A stretch of DNA of 64,000 nucleotides from the NCBI GenBank assembly GCA_947646655.1, contig CANSHI010000004.1:1-64000 (forward strand), in the 5' to 3' direction. The position numbers and the translations under genes were made by a program. The notes beneath the pieces were generated by a model, which saw nothing but the letters and a program-made list of their open reading frames with translations, did no database searches and was not told the DNA's origin. Shown here piece by piece: positions 36,952 through 44,663 of this stretch. Every line of letters begins with the position of its first letter. The stretch's first letter is position 1. The stretch is from an uncultured bacterium (lineage in GTDB: Bacteria > Bacillota_I > Bacilli_A > RF39 > UBA660).

Positions 36952-37602
36952 ATGTTAGAATCGATCAAGGAAATTATAACTTATATGATCAATCATCCAT
37001 TGTATGGGTGTGCAGTAATTTTTGGTTTAGTTTGCTGGCTTTTTTATCGGAAGATAATTGGAATAATGGGCGAAATATGGGTGAAAGTTGAGCTGATGTT
37101 TTTAAAAAAAAGCGATTATAAAATTTTGAACGATATAATGATCGAAGTAGGCGGTTTAACTCATCAAATCGATCATCTCGTTATATCAAAATTTGGCATT
37201 TTCGTCATCGAGACAAAAAATTATTCAGGGAAAATATATGGGAGTGAACACAGTGAAAAGTGGACTCAACGGTTGGGTAAACAGAAATATGCTTTTCATA
37301 GTCCTATAAGACAAAACTATGGGCATATAAGTTCTTTAATGGCATTTTTAAATATCCAAGAAAACAAGTTTATCTCGATCGTAGCTTTTGCCAATGATGC
37401 CAAATTAAAAGTGAACGGTAAAGTTCATGTAGTTAATTTCTGCGATTTACGAGAAACAATTAAAAAATATAGGGTGGAACTATTTAAAGATGAAGACGTG
37501 ATCGATATATTTTTAAATATATCTAATGCAAATATAAAGAATCGAAAAATGAGAAGAGAACATGTCAGAAATATTAAAAAAGATTTAAAGGGAAAAGTGT
37601 AA
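36952..37602 (+). CDS. NERD-domain membrane protein
   Basis: Predicted protein of 216 residues. An N-terminal transmembrane helix (about 14-35) is followed by the NERD nuclease-related domain with QIDHLVISKFGIFVIETKNYSG, which holds the D...ExK core. A basic tail is present. It may process DNA at the membrane; the role is unproven for the family. The start at ATG 36952 is based on GAGGTG upstream. Confidence 0.82.
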   Translation: MLESIKEIITYMINHPLYGCAVIFGLVCWLFYRKIIGIMGEIWVKVELMFLKKSDYKILNDIMIEVGGLTHQIDHLVISKFGIFVIETKNYSGKIYGSEHSEKWTQRLGKQKYAFHSPIRQNYGHISSLMAFLNIQENKFISIVAFANDAKLKVNGKVHVVNFCDLRETIKKYRVELFKDEDVIDIFLNISNANIKNRKMRREHVRNIKKDLKGKV

Positions 37603-37671
37603 TCATGATACAAATTGACCTTCGTGACCTTAGTATGTTATACTTAAATTAAGAAAGATACAGAGGTATAT

Positions 37672-38541
37672 ATGAATCATGTCGATGAGTTTGTAGTAGA
37701 TTTAAAGTATGCAAAAAATTATTCTGATAATACAATCAGTTCGTATCAGACTGATGTTATAAAAATGTTGGAATCTCTAAATAATAAAGAGATTAAAAAA
37801 ATTACAAATGACGATATAAAAAAGTATTTGAGAAGTGAGAGCTCATTAGCGAGTAAGAGTCTCGCTCGGAAGATGTCGGCTCTAAGAACTTTTTTTGATT
37901 TTTTAATAAAAAAAGACTATTTAAAAACTAGCCCGATGGATGGAGTCGAAGGTCCTAAAATAGGTAAATATTTACCTGATGTTTTATCAATAGGCGAAGT
38001 CGATAAATTATTAAATATCGAACCCAGTGATAATTTTACTTTTCGAAATAGGTGTATTTTAGAGCTTCTTTATAGCTCTGGTCTTCGAATAAGTGAACTC
38101 ATAGCTTTAAAGTTACCAAATATAGATATCGATAATTCGATCGTTAAAGTGATGGGGAAGGGTAGCAAAGAGAGGATTGTGCCTTTAAGTGATATCGCTA
38201 CCGATTATTTAAATAAATATATTAAGGAAATAAGACCAAAAATGCTAAAAAAAACACAAACGGATGATGTGTTTTTAAATAACCATGGTAAGGTACTTAC
38301 GAGACAAGCAGTTTTTAAAATGATCAAGAAACGTGGTGAAGAGATAAAACTCGGTAAAGATGTTTCTCCACATACTCTTAGGCATTCTTTTGCGACTCAT
38401 ATGCTTCAAAACGGTGCCGACATCAGATTTATACAAGAACTTTTAGGGCATAGTGACGTGGCGACTACAGAAATATATACCCATATAGTAAACGATGTGT
38501 TAAAGAAAGATTATGACGAATTAAATCCTCGTGATAACTAA
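37672..38541 (+). CDS. Tyrosine recombinase XerC/XerD
   Basis: Recombinase of 289 residues. An N-terminal SAM-like DNA-binding domain (about 1-90) is followed by the catalytic domain with Arg in SGLRISEL, Lys in GKGSKERIVPL, HTLRHSFATHML (H-x-x-R), LLGHSDVATTEIYTHI (His and nucleophile Tyr). The length is normal for XerC/XerD. It lies 8-9 kb from the dif site at 46.6 kb and could be one partner in resolving chromosome dimers and in integrating the filamentous phage. XerC and XerD cannot be distinguished here. Confidence 0.9.
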   Translation: MNHVDEFVVDLKYAKNYSDNTISSYQTDVIKMLESLNNKEIKKITNDDIKKYLRSESSLASKSLARKMSALRTFFDFLIKKDYLKTSPMDGVEGPKIGKYLPDVLSIGEVDKLLNIEPSDNFTFRNRCILELLYSSGLRISELIALKLPNIDIDNSIVKVMGKGSKERIVPLSDIATDYLNKYIKEIRPKMLKKTQTDDVFLNNHGKVLTRQAVFKMIKKRGEEIKLGKDVSPHTLRHSFATHMLQNGADIRFIQELLGHSDVATTEIYTHIVNDVLKKDYDELNPRDN

Positions 38542-38566
38542 AAAAGGGAACCAATCGTCCCTTTTA
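38541..38566. terminator. Converging terminator xer / small minus-strand gene
   Basis: AAAAGGGA-ACCAATCG-TCCCTTTT. Confidence 0.85.
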
Positions 38567-38695
38567 TTAGTCTTCGTTATTAGCACGAGCTGAGTTGTTA
38601 TTTCTAGCGTTAGTATTGTTTCTAGCGTTATTTTTAGCATTGTTTTTGCTAGAATTTTGTGCTTTAGAACGTGCACTGTTATTATTTCTACTCAT
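38567..38695 (-). CDS. Asn/Ala/Ser/Arg-rich 42-residue protein
   Basis: Very low-complexity basic peptide (MSRNNNSARSKAQNSSKNN...) with regularly spaced Arg/Lys, no hydrophobic core and an acidic end (ED). GGGAGG lies 9 nt before ATG 38695, and a terminator follows, so it is a real gene. Composition recalls small acid-soluble spore proteins, but no diagnostic SASP motif is seen. It might bind nucleic acid; this is inference. Confidence 0.7.
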   Translation of the reverse strand: MSRNNNSARSKAQNSSKNNAKNNARNNTNARNNNSARANNED

Positions 38696-38810
38696 AATCT
38701 TAACCTCCCACTATTATTATGAACAGGAGTTTGTTTAAAATGTATGGTAAAAGGTGGAATTTTAGTAAAAAATAATTTGACAAAAATTTAAGTAAATTAT
38801 AGTAAAATTA

Positions 38811-38840
38811 TTGATTTTTAACCCTATATTATTGTATAAT
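38811..38840 (+). promoter_or_regulatory. Promoter of pyk
   Basis: TTGATT (38811-38816), 18-nt spacer, TATAAT (38835-38840). A further TTGACA at about 38778 offers a possible second upstream promoter. Confidence 0.6.
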
Positions 38841-38872
38841 CTTTAATGTACATTAAAAGAAGAGAGGTTTAT

Positions 38873-40300
38873 ATGAAAACAAAATATATGAAAAAAACAA
38901 AAATTGTATGTAGTATTGGTCCTGCAAGTAATGAGCCAGATGTAATGGAAAAAATGGTTTTAGCAGGAATGAATATTGCTAGACTTAATTTCACACACGC
39001 AACTGATGAAGAAAGAGCAAAATTTTTATCTTCTGTTCACCATGTTAGAGAAACAACAGGTGCGAATGTTGCTATATTGTGGGATACAAAAGGCCCAGAG
39101 TTCCGTTCAGGTATGATGGAAAACGATGGAATCGAATTAGTTCCTGGTAAAACTATTAGAGTCGTTAAAGAAAGTGTTGTAGGTACTAGTGAGAGATTTA
39201 GTGTTAACCATCCTGAAGCTTTAGATTCGCTTAAACCTGGAGATGCATTCTTACTTGAAAATGCTAAAATGAAATTGGAAGTTAAGAGTGTTGAAGAAGA
39301 TGGAATTACTTGTGAAATTATTTCTGGAGGACGTCTAGGTAATAAGAAAAGTTTAAGTGTTCCTGGTGTCGATTTAGGCATTCCATACATTTCTGAACAA
39401 GATAGAGCAGATTTAAAATATGCATGTGAACATGGAGGAGAATTCCTAGCAACATCATTCGTTTCTACTCCAGAAAACGTTTTAGAACTTAAAGAAATTT
39501 TAAAATCTCATGGTAGAGAAGATTTACAAATTATATGTAAGATTGAGAATCAATTAGGTGTAGATAATTTAGAAAAGATTTTAGAAGTTTCTGACGGTGT
39601 TATGGTTGCTCGTGGTGACTTAGGGGCAGAAGTTCCAAGTGAGTTATTACCTGTAATTCAAAAGCAAATGATTCAAACTTGTAGAAACATGGGTAAAATA
39701 TGTATCGTTGCTACTGAGATGCTTGAAACTATGATGGAAAACAGTCGTCCAAAAAGAGCAGAAACTAGCGATATTGCTAATGCTGTATTAGATGGAACAG
39801 ATGCAGTAATGCTTTCTGGTGAAACTACTATAGGTAAACATCCAGTAGAAACTGTTGCAGCTATGGCTAAAATTTGTGAAACTACTGAACAATATGCTGA
39901 TTTCGATTATGCATTCCAATATAACAAATTAGATGATATTACAGCTGCTATTGCAACGAATGTTGTAGAAAGTGCAAACAGATTAGATGCTAAAGTTATA
40001 TGTGCAGCTACTATTAGTGGATATACAGCACGTGTCATCAGTAATTTAAAACCAGAAGCACCTATTTTAGCTCTTGTACCAGATGAAAAAACTGGAAGAA
40101 GGTTAGCGCTTAACTGGGGTGTATATCCTGCACTTCTACCTGTTGAGGATACTATAGATGATGTACTTAAGAGCAGTGTTGAGGCAGCGAAAGAATTTAC
40201 TGACTTAGAAAGTAACGATAAAATCGTTATTGCTGGTGGATTCCCTAATACTAAAGTATCTAAAACAACAAATCTGATGAAGATTGAAGTTATCGATTAA
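38873..40300 (+). CDS. pyk: Pyruvate kinase
   Basis: Enzyme of 475 residues: KKTKIVCSIGPAS, MNIARLNFTH, the active-site IICKIENQLGVDNL, and MVARGDLGAEV are all typical. No extra PEP-utiliser domain is present at the C-terminus. It makes ATP and pyruvate from PEP in glycolysis. Start ATG 38873 follows GAGAGG. It is monocistronic, with a terminator behind. Confidence 0.97.
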   Translation: MKTKYMKKTKIVCSIGPASNEPDVMEKMVLAGMNIARLNFTHATDEERAKFLSSVHHVRETTGANVAILWDTKGPEFRSGMMENDGIELVPGKTIRVVKESVVGTSERFSVNHPEALDSLKPGDAFLLENAKMKLEVKSVEEDGITCEIISGGRLGNKKSLSVPGVDLGIPYISEQDRADLKYACEHGGEFLATSFVSTPENVLELKEILKSHGREDLQIICKIENQLGVDNLEKILEVSDGVMVARGDLGAEVPSELLPVIQKQMIQTCRNMGKICIVATEMLETMMENSRPKRAETSDIANAVLDGTDAVMLSGETTIGKHPVETVAAMAKICETTEQYADFDYAFQYNKLDDITAAIATNVVESANRLDAKVICAATISGYTARVISNLKPEAPILALVPDEKTGRRLALNWGVYPALLPVEDTIDDVLKSSVEAAKEFTDLESNDKIVIAGGFPNTKVSKTTNLMKIEVID

Positions 40301-40307
40301 TTATATA

Positions 40308-40335
40308 AACATTCGACAAAGATCGAGTGTTTTAT
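40308..40335 (+). terminator. Terminator of pyk
   Basis: AACATTCGA-CAAAGA-TCGAGTGTTT followed by TATTTT. Confidence 0.75.
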
Positions 40336-40388
40336 TTTGTATAAAGTGTAAGATATTTTCATATAAAGTATAGAGTGGGGGAGATCAT

Positions 40389-41126
40389 ATGAAAATATTG
40401 TGGCCTTTTATTTTAGCTAGTATTGCTGGACTATCTACAATGCTTGGGTGTTTAGGAATCTTTATTCCTGTAAAGAAGAAAGATGAATTTATAACATTTT
40501 CAATAAGTTTGTCTCTAGCTGTGATGATCATGGTAAGCGTTTTTGATTTAATACCGAGTTCTCTTCCTAGACTAAATTCAGGTATTTTAGGTAATACTTT
40601 ATGGTTTATATTATTTTTTGGTACAGGAGTAGTTTTAGTACGTGTATTTAATAAGTTAATTGAAAAAGAGAAGGGGAGTAGTAACCTTTATAAATTGGGA
40701 ATTTTAAGTTTTATTGCCTTAGTATTACATAATCTTCCTGAGGGAATTTTGACTTTTTTAAGTACATATCAAGATTTTAACTTAGGGGTATCACTGTGTA
40801 TCGCTATAACACTGCACAATATTCCTGAAGGAATTAGTATTGCTGTACCAATCTATTATTCGACTGGTAGCATTAAAAAAGCTTTAAAATGTACGTTTTT
40901 ATCTGCTTTAGCTGAGCCTTTAGGAGCTTTGTTGGCATATTTAGTTTTTAAAAACTTTATTACTGATGGAATGATAAGTTTATTTTTAATCTTAGTGGCA
41001 GGAATTATGATCACTCTTTCGATCGAAAAAATGCTACCAGAAGCGATAAGTTATAATAAAAAAAGAGCCCTTATATGGGGGCTTATCATAGGTATTATTG
41101 TAGTAACGATAAGTTTACTTATTTAG
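40389..41126 (+). CDS. ZIP-family metal transporter
   Basis: Protein of 245 residues with eight transmembrane helices and the two ZIP metal motifs HNLPEG and HNIPEG in helices IV and V. It probably imports zinc or another divalent metal (ZupT/YgaP-like). GGGGGAG precedes the ATG. It converges with the next gene, overlapping 12 nt at the ends. Confidence 0.92.
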   Translation: MKILWPFILASIAGLSTMLGCLGIFIPVKKKDEFITFSISLSLAVMIMVSVFDLIPSSLPRLNSGILGNTLWFILFFGTGVVLVRVFNKLIEKEKGSSNLYKLGILSFIALVLHNLPEGILTFLSTYQDFNLGVSLCIAITLHNIPEGISIAVPIYYSTGSIKKALKCTFLSALAEPLGALLAYLVFKNFITDGMISLFLILVAGIMITLSIEKMLPEAISYNKKRALIWGLIIGIIVVTISLLI

Positions 41127-41483
41127 AAAATGTGATATTATTAATAAGGTATACATAACTGTAGTAATAGCAACATTAGTTACTAAGAATATTATAGAGG
41201 CAGTTCCGACTCGATTAGAAACAGAAGTAGGGGCGAAGTGAAGGGATTTTGACTTTTTATTACGGTTATGTTTTTGGATTTCATCTAAGTCTATTTCCCT
41301 TCTAATCAATGCCTCTTCTAATATTTTAGCATGTTCTAAAGATATTTCGCCTTGTTGAATTTTATAAGATAGCATTTTCAGAATATTTTGCAAATCGATC
41401 TTAGATTCGATTGAAGATATTTCATCGAGGACGTTTTGTTGATGAGTAGGATCATCTAGGTTAGAAAAAAAATTATTTAGCAT
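41115..41483 (-). CDS. Small tail-anchored hypothetical protein
   Basis: Predicted protein of 122 residues with a helical, acidic N-terminal part (about 1-75) and one hydrophobic segment at the extreme C-terminus (about 97-120), a tail-anchor layout. No family is recognised. Its upstream DNA ends at the left phage attachment site, so provirus insertion may have altered its control region. Confidence 0.65.
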   Translation of the reverse strand: MLNNFFSNLDDPTHQQNVLDEISSIESKIDLQNILKMLSYKIQQGEISLEHAKILEEALIRREIDLDEIQKHNRNKKSKSLHFAPTSVSNRVGTASIIFLVTNVAITTVMYTLLIISHFLNK

Positions 41484-41525
41484 TTAAATCACACTTTCTT
41501 ATAGATTATTATTCAGCAATACAGA

Positions 41526-41553
41526 AGTTAACATAATGGAAACACACGAAAGT
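41526..41553 (-). other. Left hybrid attachment site (dif-like, degenerate XerC arm)
   Basis: Read on the minus strand: XerC-like arm ACTTTCGTGTG, centre TTTCCA, XerD-like arm TTATGTTAACT. The XerD arm plus flanking bases (15 bp, 41523-41537) is identical to the right site at 46622-46636. The other arm departs strongly from dif consensus, as expected if it comes from the phage attP. Confidence 0.82.
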
Positions 41554-41556
41554 CCA

Positions 41557-41688
41557 TTAGTTAGCTTTTTTAATTTTTCTATATATCCAATTTGCAAACT
41601 TAATTAATAAACATAATATTCCTAATATTGCTATCACAGACATTATTATATTTGTTTTTAAAAATTCTATTATAAGTTTAATTCCCAT
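41557..41688 (-). CDS. Small single-span membrane protein of the phage
   Basis: Predicted protein of 43 residues, MGIKLIIEFL start, one transmembrane helix (about 12-32) and a basic tail (WIYRKIKKAN). It overlaps the end of the repressor gene by 11 nt and stops 4 bp from the attachment site. In the circular phage it would converge with rep. The role is unknown: superinfection exclusion or a minor virion protein are possibilities. Confidence 0.6.
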   Translation of the reverse strand: MGIKLIIEFLKTNIIMSVIAILGILCLLIKFANWIYRKIKKAN

Positions 41689-41827
41689 TTTTTTTCTTTT
41701 CTTCTAAATATTTTATAATAATTGTTTCAATTAAATTAGATAATGTTCTATTCTCGTCTAGTGCCATATTATCTAATTCTTTTTTTATGTCTTCAGTTGT
41801 TCTAAATGTAATAGTTGTTGTTTCCAT
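41678..41827 (-). CDS. Ribbon-helix-helix (CopG/Arc-type) repressor of the phage
   Basis: Protein of 49 residues. The N-terminal strand TTTITFRTTEDI, helix A KKELDNMALDEN and helix B RTLSNLIETIIIKYLEEKK match the RHH fold: alternating strand residues contact DNA, and the RTLSNLIE turn is typical. AAGGAG precedes ATG 41827. It is transcribed away from the structural operon across a region with three TGTACA sites and is the likely repressor maintaining the provirus. Confidence 0.8.
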   Translation of the reverse strand: METTTITFRTTEDIKKELDNMALDENRTLSNLIETIIIKYLEEKKKNGN

Positions 41828-41852
41828 AAAATTCGTTCTCCTTTATACAAAT

Positions 41853-41937
41853 ATTATAAAATGTTTACAAAATACTTGAAATGTACACTTGTGTATGTTA
41901 TACTATTATTGTGTACAAATCAAGAATATTGTGTACA
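41853..41937. promoter_or_regulatory. Divergent phage promoters sharing one -35, with three TGTACA operators
   Basis: Plus: TTGAAA (41876-41881), 17 nt, TATACT (41899-41904). Minus: TTTCAA (the same bases, 41881-41876), 17 nt, TATAAT (41858-41853). TGTACA palindromes lie at 41882-41887 (inside the plus spacer), 41912-41917 and 41932-41937, spaced 30 and 20 bp, so all are on the same helical face. The last two sit in the longer repeat ATTGTGTACAA / TATTGTGTACAA. These are the probable RHH repressor operators. Confidence 0.75.
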
Positions 41938-41962
41938 ACGTTTAGAAAGAGAGAAAAATAAA

Positions 41963-42181
41963 ATGGAAAAAGAAAGAAAAAAAATATTAGATAGTTTAGT
42001 TAAAATGGTAAAAAAAGAGGGCGAATATATAGTCGCTTCGAACTCTTTTTCAGTAGATGATGTTAAATACTTTAATGACTTAAACATTAAAGTTTCAAAA
42101 GTAAACTTAGTTCGTCCAGGTTTACTTGGAGACTATGAAGTGGAGTATGTAGGTACTAAGTTGGAAATGGGGCTTAATTAA
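41963..42181 (+). CDS. Small phage early protein
   Basis: Predicted protein of 72 residues starting at MEKERKKILDS. The frame continues upstream through the promoter region, which cannot be coding, so ATG 41963 (behind AGAAAGAGAG) is preferred. Charged helix, then a beta-rich part (KVNLVRPGLLGDYEVEYVG). It is the first gene of the phage operon, joined by TAATG overlap to the next. The function is unknown. Confidence 0.65.
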   Translation: MEKERKKILDSLVKMVKKEGEYIVASNSFSVDDVKYFNDLNIKVSKVNLVRPGLLGDYEVEYVGTKLEMGLN

Positions 42182-42510
42182 TGCAAGATTATGATACAGA
42201 CGTAGTAATAGTTTCCGTATTAAAATATGGAAAAGACCCCGACAAAATGGGCACTAGGTTAGATTTGTTACTTACAGACCCAAACCTTTGTGGTAACAAT
42301 AATAAGTTTGTTGGTTCAGTCCTAGTAACACAATGGTATGGTAGTACAAATGTTTTTGATGATGTTATAAAAAATGACTTAATTCTAAAAGTATGTAAAG
42401 CACATTTTGTTACAAGAAAAGATTTTAAAGACCCAACAAAGTATACTAGCAAAGTACAAAGTTTAAAGTATAAAGACAATGTTATTACTCTATTACAATC
42501 CGACATATGA
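42181..42510 (+). CDS. Candidate phage ssDNA-binding protein
   Basis: Predicted protein of 109 residues, soluble, beta-rich, with aromatic and basic residues (VIVSVLKYG, GSVLVTQWYGS, KVQSLKYKDNVITLL). Its size and position just before the coat gene correspond to the pV-type ssDNA-binding proteins of inoviruses. Sequence similarity to a named family is not visible, so this is by position and composition. Confidence 0.55.
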   Translation: MQDYDTDVVIVSVLKYGKDPDKMGTRLDLLLTDPNLCGNNNKFVGSVLVTQWYGSTNVFDDVIKNDLILKVCKAHFVTRKDFKDPTKYTSKVQSLKYKDNVITLLQSDI

Positions 42511-42733
42511 TAAGTATTATCTTAGGTATTACAAATACGTACACTATGATTATTATTTAGGTTATGAAAATCAATATGGACATATGGTTGTAAGTATACT
42601 TGTTATACAAGATAAAGGGTTGGTATCTGTAAATGATTTAAGAGAATACATGTTACAGAAAAATAGACGTAAAATAGGTCTTAAAGAACGCTTAATAAAT
42701 CGAGGAATCGATTTATTAAATAAATTAAAATGA
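42479..42733 (+). CDS. Tyrosine-rich small phage protein
   Basis: Predicted protein of 84 residues overlapping the previous gene by 32 nt. The N-terminus is unusually rich in Tyr (YYNPTYDKYYLRYYKYVHYDYY), here split as YYNPTYDKYYLRYY plus KYVHYDYY; the C-terminus is basic (RRKIGLKERLINRG). It might bind nucleic acid or another phage protein. The start is weakly supported. No family is known. Confidence 0.5.
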   Translation: MLLLYYNPTYDKYYLRYYKYVHYDYYLGYENQYGHMVVSILVIQDKGLVSVNDLREYMLQKNRRKIGLKERLINRGIDLLNKLK

Positions 42734-42753
42734 GTAGAAAGGAGTATGTGTTT

Positions 42754-42960
42754 ATGGGTACATATATTTTACTCGAAGGTGCCACTACTGGTATGGAAGG
42801 TATCGTTTCACAATTAACAACTGGTGTAACATCAGCTGGGTTATTTGGAACAGTATCTCAAATTTTCCCATTCATTATTGTTATGATTGGATTTGCCTTC
42901 GGTTATAAAGTTCTACGTAAAGTAGTCAAAGGTGCTTCTAAAGGTAAAGCTAATGTTTAG
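42754..42960 (+). CDS. Major coat protein (pVIII-like)
   Basis: Protein of 68 residues. The layout matches filamentous phage major coat proteins: amphipathic N-terminal part (MGTYILLEGATTGMEG), a single hydrophobic helix (FPFIIVMIGFAFGYKVL) and a basic C-terminal DNA-facing segment (RKVVKGASKGK). Compare M13 pVIII, which ends VVVIVGATIGIKLFKKFTSK. No cleavable signal peptide is seen, as often in Gram-positive inoviruses. Start ATG 42754 follows GAAAGGAG, the best ribosome binding site in the region, fitting high expression. Confidence 0.88.
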   Translation: MGTYILLEGATTGMEGIVSQLTTGVTSAGLFGTVSQIFPFIIVMIGFAFGYKVLRKVVKGASKGKANV

Positions 42961-42994
42961 TTTTATCTTTTTATTTTAGAAAGGATTTGATTTT

Positions 42995-43108
42995 ATGTTT
43001 GAAGTTGCCACAACTTTTTTAGAACAATTAATCACATTATTGCCTGGTTTAATTAGTTTATATATTTTATTTGATTTAATCGGTGCATTACTGTTTGGGA
43101 AGAGGTGA
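42995..43108 (+). CDS. Small phage membrane protein (minor coat candidate)
   Basis: Protein of 37 residues with one hydrophobic helix (LITLLPGLISLYILFDLIGALLF, about 12-34) and a KR end. AGAAAGGA precedes ATG 42995. Its size and location resemble the pVII/pIX end-cap proteins of filamentous phages; this is a positional inference. Confidence 0.6.
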   Translation: MFEVATTFLEQLITLLPGLISLYILFDLIGALLFGKR

Positions 43109-43113
43109 GGTGT

Positions 43114-43461
43114 ATGATTTATGTTCCTGATACTAGTTATGCTTGTTATTTTTTATATAACAAAGACACTATTAGAGCATATCGAACTATGCCATACAAC
43201 CCTTCCTATAACGGTGGTTCAGTTAATATTGATTATCGTGATTACTACATTAATTCTAACTATCTTTATCAAGATAGTTATGAAAGCTTTAGCTACTATA
43301 GCAAGCTCCCCGTTTGTCTTGATACTTCAGTTCTTACTAGTGATGTTTATTATCGCCATGATTTTGATAAAATATTAATCATTTTTACTATATTGGTTAT
43401 ATTTTGCATTATAATGCCCCTTAAAATCTTCTCTAGACTGTTTAAAAGAGGTGGACTATGA
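43114..43461 (+). CDS. Phage minor structural protein with C-terminal membrane anchor
   Basis: Predicted protein of 115 residues from ATG 43114 (MIYVPDTSYACYF), behind GAGGTGAGG. A polar, Tyr-rich outer part (about 1-80) precedes a transmembrane helix (ILIIFTILVIFCIIM) and a basic tail. It overlaps the next gene by 4 nt. A hydrophobic open frame also runs in +1 but lacks its own signals. It is likely part of the virion or assembly complex. Confidence 0.6.
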   Translation: MIYVPDTSYACYFLYNKDTIRAYRTMPYNPSYNGGSVNIDYRDYYINSNYLYQDSYESFSYYSKLPVCLDTSVLTSDVYYRHDFDKILIIFTILVIFCIIMPLKIFSRLFKRGGL

Positions 43462-44663
43462 AATACTTAAAATATATCATAATGCTCTGTATTGCTTCTT
43501 TATGTTTTATTTTCATAGACAATGTGTATGCTTATGCAGTAATTGATACGAATTATGGTTACTTTTATCCAAGTGGTGTTGATTCTCTTGATTGGGGTCG
43601 TGAATGGGGTACTTGGGGTAATACTTACGATAAAGACTCTCCATGGCTTTATTCACTTGGTTATTATTGGTCTGCTGGTGATGTAAAAGGTAGTCATATA
43701 ACTATTAATGCTGATTACGAGTTGGGTATTAAATGTGAAGGTTATTCCGATTGTCGCGTTGAGAATTATTTAAATTCAGCTCAAAACAGTTTAAAAGCTT
43801 CAAATTTAAGGTGTGGTATAGGAGATTATAAAACTGGATATAATTCTACTTACTCTCCAAAAATTACAAATTTTCAAACACATTTTTTGCAAGATGATGA
43901 TTTTTTAGGCTCTCAGTATATAATACATGTAAGATTTACTTATAACCAAGATATACCAGAAACTATTAAAAATAACACTAATATGTCATGTTGGTTTGAG
44001 AGAAACCCTTCAAATGGTTTGTTTGCTCAAACTATAAAAGGTCTTTACAATACTTCAGCTCATTACTATTACGCATCTTCTTTATTTCAATATGCCGTAA
44101 CAGAAGATCCAAATACTAATATCTTAATTGATATTACTAACGAGGGTAAAAAGACAAATGAAAAATTAGATGAAATTAAAGACCAAAATGATGCCATTAT
44201 AAATAATGGCGATGCCACTAATAACAAATTAGACGGTATTCAGGACCAAAATGATGCTATTATTAATAATGGTAATGCAACTAATAATAAACTTGATGAA
44301 GTAAACGGAAATATAACAGATAGTGATACATCAGGTGCACAAGATAGTGCTAACGATTTTTTTGGAAGTTTTGATGATAATGATTATGGCTTATCTGATG
44401 TTATAACTTCTCCTCTTAATATTATTAAATCATTAACAAATGGTGTTTGTGTTCCTTTAAAGTTTCCTGCTCCATTTGTAAATCAAGATATAGAACTTCC
44501 ATGTTTGACTCCTATTTATAAAGAGTATGCTGGTTCATTCTTAACTATTTATCAAACTATTACTTTTGGAATAATATCTTACTGGGTTTGTATTAATATT
44601 TTTAGAATGGTGAAGAATTTTAAAAACCCTGATAATGATGAAATAGAGGTGCTCGATTTATGA
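43458..44663 (+). CDS. Adsorption protein (pIII-like) with signal peptide and repeats
   Basis: Protein of 401 residues. The signal peptide (1-26, ending NVYA) is followed by a large extracellular aromatic/Gly-rich region (about 27-210), then two near-identical repeats built on NKLDxIxDQNDAIINNG (about 235-280), a Ser/Asp linker and a C-terminal transmembrane helix (about 355-380) with a short cytoplasmic tail. This is the topology of filamentous phage pIII, which binds the host receptor at the virion tip. It is the variable, host-specific gene in inoviruses. Confidence 0.82.
   Translation: MKYLKYIIMLCIASLCFIFIDNVYAYAVIDTNYGYFYPSGVDSLDWGREWGTWGNTYDKDSPWLYSLGYYWSAGDVKGSHITINADYELGIKCEGYSDCRVENYLNSAQNSLKASNLRCGIGDYKTGYNSTYSPKITNFQTHFLQDDDFLGSQYIIHVRFTYNQDIPETIKNNTNMSCWFERNPSNGLFAQTIKGLYNTSAHYYYASSLFQYAVTEDPNTNILIDITNEGKKTNEKLDEIKDQNDAIINNGDATNNKLDGIQDQNDAIINNGNATNNKLDEVNGNITDSDTSGAQDSANDFFGSFDDNDYGLSDVITSPLNIIKSLTNGVCVPLKFPAPFVNQDIELPCLTPIYKEYAGSFLTIYQTITFGIISYWVCINIFRMVKNFKNPDNDEIEVLDL

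Noticed and set aside
37672-38541. The tyrosine recombinase as a phage integrase.
   Set aside because: It lies 3 kb outside the phage boundary, is separated by pyk and the ZIP gene, and looks like a normal XerC/XerD housekeeping protein.
41526-41553. The left dif-like site as a second fully working dif.
   Set aside because: Its XerC-side arm matches the right site's arm at only about 5 of 11 positions, so it is better read as the phage-derived hybrid site.
41861-41962. N-terminal extension of the first phage gene (from ATG 41861).
   Set aside because: It would run through the -35, -10 and operator sequences of the operon promoter. The ATG at 41963 is the sensible start.
43121-43378. An 85-codon hydrophobic open frame inside the phage gene at 43114-43461, in the +1 frame.
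   Set aside because: It lacks a ribosome binding site, and the overlapping frame has GAGGTGAGG and couples by 4 nt to the next gene. The hydrophobicity follows from T-rich second positions.
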